Shown here piece by piece: positions 33,162 through 36,005 of a stretch of DNA of 36,005 bases. The position numbers and the translations under genes are program-made. The DNA comes from Muribaculum sp. (lineage in GTDB: Bacteria > Bacillota > Clostridia > Lachnospirales > Lachnospiraceae): NCBI GenBank assembly GCA_023663735.1, contig JAMPGV010000026.1, forward strand, positions 1 through 36,005, given 5' to 3'. The notes beneath the pieces are model-generated. The model was not told the origin of the DNA, made no database searches, and saw only the letters and a program-made list of their open reading frames with translations. Position 1 is the first letter of the stretch; the number at the start of each line of letters is the position of its first letter.

Positions 33162-33179
33162 GAAAGGCGTGGTTATACA

Positions 33180-33938
33180 ATGGCTATTTCAGTCAAATCA
33201 GAGCGGGAAATCGGGCTGATGCGGACTTCCTGCAAGCTTCTTGCGGACGTATTTCAGAATTTGGAGAAAGCCGTGCGGCCGGGCATGTCAACGCTGGATA
33301 TTGACACGCTGGGGGAAAAGCTGATCCGCGGACACGGCTGTGTGCCGAATTTTCTACATTATAACGGATATCCGGCCTCTATCTGCGTATCGGTCAACGA
33401 CGAGGTGGTGCATGGCATCCCCAGAAAAGACCATATTTTGCAGGAGGGAGATATCGTGAGTCTGGATGCGGGCTTGATTTACAAGGGATATCATTCCGAC
33501 ATGGCCAGAACCTTTGGCGTGGGCGAGATCGACGAGGCGGCAAGGCTTTTGATCGAACGCACCAGACAGAGTTTCTTCGACGGTATAAAGATGGCGCGGG
33601 CAGGCAATCATCTCTTTGACATTTCCAATGCCATTGACGCGTCCATCCGGCCGCACGGCTATGGGATCGTGAGAGATTTGGTGGGGCATGGAATCGGCAC
33701 CAAACTGCATGAGGATCCTCAGATTCCCAATTTTGCGCAGCGCAGGCGGGGGCCGAAGCTGCAGGCGGGTATGACGCTGGCCGTGGAGCCGATGATTAAT
33801 ATGGGAAGAGCGGATGTGGAGTGGCTTGACGACGACTGGACGGTGGTGACGGAGGACGGCTCTTGGTCGGCTCATTATGAGAATACCATCCTGATCACGG
33901 AGGGCGAACCGGAGATCCTGACGCTGTACGAGGGATAG
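33180..33938 (+). CDS. map: Methionine aminopeptidase, type I
   Basis: A 252-residue enzyme removing the initiator methionine. The five metal ligands are in place: D96 (SLDAG), D107 (HSDMARTF), H170 (LVGHGIGTKLHE), E203 (AVEPMI) and E234 (HYENTI); H79 in EVVHGIP is the substrate histidine. Length and the absence of an N-terminal extension fit the short bacterial type I. The ribosome-binding site (AAAGGCG) is weak and preceded by a hairpin. Confidence 0.97.
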   Translation: MAISVKSEREIGLMRTSCKLLADVFQNLEKAVRPGMSTLDIDTLGEKLIRGHGCVPNFLHYNGYPASICVSVNDEVVHGIPRKDHILQEGDIVSLDAGLIYKGYHSDMARTFGVGEIDEAARLLIERTRQSFFDGIKMARAGNHLFDISNAIDASIRPHGYGIVRDLVGHGIGTKLHEDPQIPNFAQRRRGPKLQAGMTLAVEPMINMGRADVEWLDDDWTVVTEDGSWSAHYENTILITEGEPEILTLYEG

Positions 33939-33968
33939 GAGAGACGGACGGGAAACGGGAGAGGAAGC

Positions 33969-34229
33969 ATGATTGGACAGTTTGTGACCTCCAAGGCGGG
34001 ACATGACAAAGGCACGCTGTATGTGACGATCGCCGAGGAAGGAGATTTCGCGGTACTCTGCGACGGCCGGAGAAAGCCTGTGGAGCGCCCCAAGAAAAAG
34101 CGGAAGAAACATATTCAGCCCATTGCGGAGACGGTGGAGGAAAAACTGGTGAATGACCTGATATGGAACCGCGCCACCAACGAACAGATCAAATATGCCA
34201 TCAGGCAGTATCAAGAAAGAAATAAATAA
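33969..34229 (+). CDS. KOW-domain RNA-binding protein (L14e-like)
   Basis: An 86-residue basic protein starting [20 protein letters not shown], a KOW-type SH3 fold resembling the archaeal/eukaryotic ribosomal protein L14e. A lysine-rich stretch (RPKKKRKKH, residues 38-46) follows, then a helical C-terminus. In Firmicutes such a gene is regularly found between map and infA and is assumed to bind RNA; its role is not established. GAGAGGAAGC precedes the ATG. Confidence 0.85.
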   Translation: MIGQFVTSKAGHDKGTLYVTIAEEGDFAVLCDGRRKPVERPKKKRKKHIQPIAETVEEKLVNDLIWNRATNEQIKYAIRQYQERNK

Positions 34230-34272
34230 AGAAATAAATGAGGAAAGAATTCAATCAAGCGGGAGGGAAAAT

Positions 34273-34491
34273 ATGTCAAAAAGTGATGTAATCGAAATCG
34301 AAGGAACCGTTGTGGAGAAACTTCCCAATACAATGTTTCGTGTGGAGCTGGAGAACGGACACCGGGTGCTGGCGACGATCAGCGGCAAGCTGCGCCAGAA
34401 TTTTATCCGGATTCTGCCCGGCGACAAGGTAACTCTTGAGCTGTCTCCCTACGATTTGAGCAAGGGACGTATCATCTGGAGAGACAAGTAA
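34273..34491 (+). CDS. infA: Translation initiation factor IF-1
   Basis: A 72-residue OB-fold protein with [19 protein letters not shown] and [27 protein letters not shown] split across residues 28-55, matching IF-1. It occupies the A site during initiation. The start at 34273 follows GGGAGGG; an in-frame extension to 34195 overlaps the KOW gene and is not IF-1-like. Confidence 0.98.
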   Translation: MSKSDVIEIEGTVVEKLPNTMFRVELENGHRVLATISGKLRQNFIRILPGDKVTLELSPYDLSKGRIIWRDK

Positions 34492-34494
34492 AAG

Positions 34495-35814
34495 ATGAAG
34501 GCGGATTGGAAGCGGGTTCTCCTGCATATGGCTGTGATGCTTGCCGGAAGCGCCCTGTCCGGCACGCTGCTTCTGACGCTGGCGTTCTGTATTCCCACCG
34601 GCCGGATCAGGGAGCATGTGGCGGAGTCCGCAGACCGGGTGCTGGACGGCGGACAGCCCGGGGATCATGCCTTTTGGCGGCATATCAAACAGCATAAAGA
34701 GAGCTATACGGATTCCATCATCGCGCAGTACGCTTTTGAGAAGATAGAAGGTAAAAACGCTTATGAACATGCCATGTGGGCATGGCACTATGATCTGGAG
34801 GAAGAAATCTGGGCGGCGGAGGACTCCCTGCGGGCGGTACTGGCCGGAACGGATCCCTCGGAAATGCATCTGCGGGAGTATTCCCGGTACTGGCACGGAT
34901 ATCTTCTCTATGTAAAGCCGCTGCTTTTGCTGGTTTCCTGGGAACAGCTGGTGTGGCTGGAGCTGGCGCTGGAGGCGTTCCTGCTGGCGGCGGCGGTCGT
35001 CTTGTCTTTTCGCAAAAAGTGTCCCGGCGTGGCGGCTGCTTTGGCAGCCGGACTGTTGTTCATGAAGCCGGAATTGATGATGGCGTCTTTGACGATGTCG
35101 GTCTGCCTGCTGATTCTGCTGGCGGCGGTGCTTGTCCTGCTCTTGAAGGGCGGATGGCTGCGGGAGAAAGGGTATTTTCCGGAGTTCTTCCTGTGTATCG
35201 GCATCTTGACGGCGTATTTTGATTTTTTGACATACCCGGTGGCGACGCTGGGCGTTCCTCTGTGCGTTTATTTTCTGCTCTCGCAGCGGGAGCGCATATC
35301 CGCGGCGTTAGGGCGCATCGTGGGATACGGGTTTTGCTGGGGCGTGGGATATGCGGGCATGTGGGCCTCCAAATGGGTGATCGCGGATGTGACGCTGGGG
35401 ACAGGCACCATCAAGGATGCGTTGTGGAATGTGCTGGGAAGAACCGAAGCCATCGGCGGAAGACCCAGACTCAATGGCGGACAGTATGTGATCTCCTTGA
35501 ATCTGCAGGAATATGACTCCCGATTGTACGGGATTGCCGCCGGAGCATTGGCGCTCTTTGCGCTTGTGGCGCTGGTGTGGGCGCTTGGCCGGAAGACGCC
35601 GATGAAGGTTCTCTGGGAGGCGGCGTTCCCCTTTTTGGCCATTGCGGCGATTCCTTTCGCATGGATTGTGATAGTGCAGCACCACTCGGCATTGCACGCG
35701 CGTTTCACATTCCGCATTCTGGGGGTGGCGGCTATGGCGCTGTGCGGTATGGGCATCCGGATCGGGCGGACATGTATCCGGGAGCGGAAGAGCGCTGTGG
35801 ATCCCGGGGAATGA
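34495..35814 (+). CDS. Polytopic membrane protein of unknown function between infA and rpmJ
   Basis: A 439-residue protein not recognised as a named family. One membrane span (about residues 12-33) is followed by about 100 mostly polar residues (with a repeated WHYDLEEEIW-like, Trp/Tyr/Glu-rich pattern), then eight or nine spans from about residue 138. The last loops hold Trp, His and Arg (QHHSALHARFTFR). The early large outer loop recalls GT-C-type glycosyltransferases, but no DxD-like motif is convincing. The start is 3 nt after the infA stop codon and has only a weak ribosome-binding site (GAGAGACAAG), suggesting reinitiation from infA. In related genomes rpmJ usually follows infA directly. 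Confidence 0.75.
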   Translation: MKADWKRVLLHMAVMLAGSALSGTLLLTLAFCIPTGRIREHVAESADRVLDGGQPGDHAFWRHIKQHKESYTDSIIAQYAFEKIEGKNAYEHAMWAWHYDLEEEIWAAEDSLRAVLAGTDPSEMHLREYSRYWHGYLLYVKPLLLLVSWEQLVWLELALEAFLLAAAVVLSFRKKCPGVAAALAAGLLFMKPELMMASLTMSVCLLILLAAVLVLLLKGGWLREKGYFPEFFLCIGILTAYFDFLTYPVATLGVPLCVYFLLSQRERISAALGRIVGYGFCWGVGYAGMWASKWVIADVTLGTGTIKDALWNVLGRTEAIGGRPRLNGGQYVISLNLQEYDSRLYGIAAGALALFALVALVWALGRKTPMKVLWEAAFPFLAIAAIPFAWIVIVQHHSALHARFTFRILGVAAMALCGMGIRIGRTCIRERKSAVDPGE

Positions 35815-35854
35815 AAATAGGTAATTGCGAAACTCTATTTTTCGGGATTTGAAT

Positions 35855-35876
35855 GGTAAATATCTGGTAAATATCT
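35855..35876 (+). repeat. 11-bp tandem repeat upstream of the rpmJ promoter
   Basis: GGTAAATATCT occurs twice without a gap, at 35855-35865 and 35866-35876. It ends 11 bp before the -35 box and is AT-rich, so it may act as an UP element or protein site. ATATCTT/AAGATAT (35871-35888, GAAA loop) is also a perfect hairpin. Confidence 0.6.
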
Positions 35877-35887
35877 TGAAAAAGATA

Positions 35888-35916
35888 TTGCAAATCCAAA
35901 AAGGCCGTGTTATAAT
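35888..35916 (+). promoter_or_regulatory. Strong promoter of the rpmJ operon
   Basis: TTGCAA (35888-35893), a 17-nt spacer and a perfect TATAAT (35911-35916). It would drive rpmJ and the following ribosomal genes from a start near 35923. Confidence 0.88.
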
Positions 35917-35933
35917 ATAAAACGGTCTTTTTT
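35898..35933 (+). terminator. Intrinsic terminator overlapping the rpmJ promoter
   Basis: AAAAAGGCCGT (35898-35908) pairs with ACGGTCTTTTT (35922-35932) over 11 bp with one G-U pair, and the T run extends to 35933. The loop contains the -10 box TATAAT. Transcripts from the adk-infA unit would fold and stop here; transcripts starting near 35923 lack the left arm and could not form it. Confidence 0.8.
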
Positions 35934-35949
35934 GAAAGGAGGGTTTAAC

Positions 35950-36005
35950 GTGAAGGTTAGATCATCAGTAAAACCGATTTGCGAGAAATGCAAAATCATC
36001 AAGAG
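35950..36005 (+). CDS. rpmJ: 50S ribosomal protein L36, N-terminal part
   Basis: The frame from GTG 35950 reads MKVRSSVKPICEKCKIIK (the initiator read as Met), the invariant start of zinc-type L36 with the first CxxC pair. It runs off the right edge after 18 codons. GAAAGGAGGG precedes the GTG. rpsM, rpsK, rpsD, rpoA and rplQ would be expected to follow. Confidence 0.97.
   Translation, partial: MKVRSSVKPICEKCKIIK

Overview
The window looks like a chromosomal segment of a spore-forming, Gram-positive member of the Clostridia, most likely Lachnospiraceae. Evidence: the ribosomal-protein operon is in Firmicutes order, S14 is the short zinc-binding type, adenylate kinase has a four-cysteine lid, a KOW-domain protein lies between map and infA, there is a Csp-like subtilisin, and ECF sigma factors are paired with membrane anti-sigma proteins. 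The species cannot be named from the sequence.

Layout. 1-5.6 kb: the 3' end of sbcC, a DUF1295 membrane protein, a metal-export unit (separate HMA protein plus P1B ATPase) behind a promoter carrying a 16-bp-periodic operator, and a Csp-like serine protease. 5.6-11.7 kb: a MATE transporter, a YitT-family protein with a 12-residue repeat tail, and carB without carA. 11.7-17.2 kb: two ECF sigma/anti-sigma pairs, each behind an ECF-type promoter, flanking a helical protein of unknown function, TspO and rubrerythrin. 17.2-20.9 kb: a minus-strand methyltransferase, a sodium/proline symporter and an EamA transporter.

20.9-32.2 kb: the complete S10-spc operon, 21 ribosomal proteins plus SecY, rpsJ to secY with none missing. 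It starts from a strong A-tract promoter and a structured leader of about 340 nt that I cannot assign to a known RNA family. Most of its larger intercistronic gaps hold well-formed hairpins. A strong terminator follows secY. 32.3-35.8 kb: adk, map, a KOW protein, infA and an unrecognised membrane protein, driven by their own promoter. At 35.9 kb an intrinsic terminator and the rpmJ promoter are superimposed, and the window ends inside rpmJ.

The most interesting items are the S10 leader RNA, the terminator/promoter overlap before rpmJ, the membrane gene inserted between infA and rpmJ, and the 16-bp repeat operator of the metal exporter. I found no CRISPR array, insertion sequence, tRNA or rRNA.
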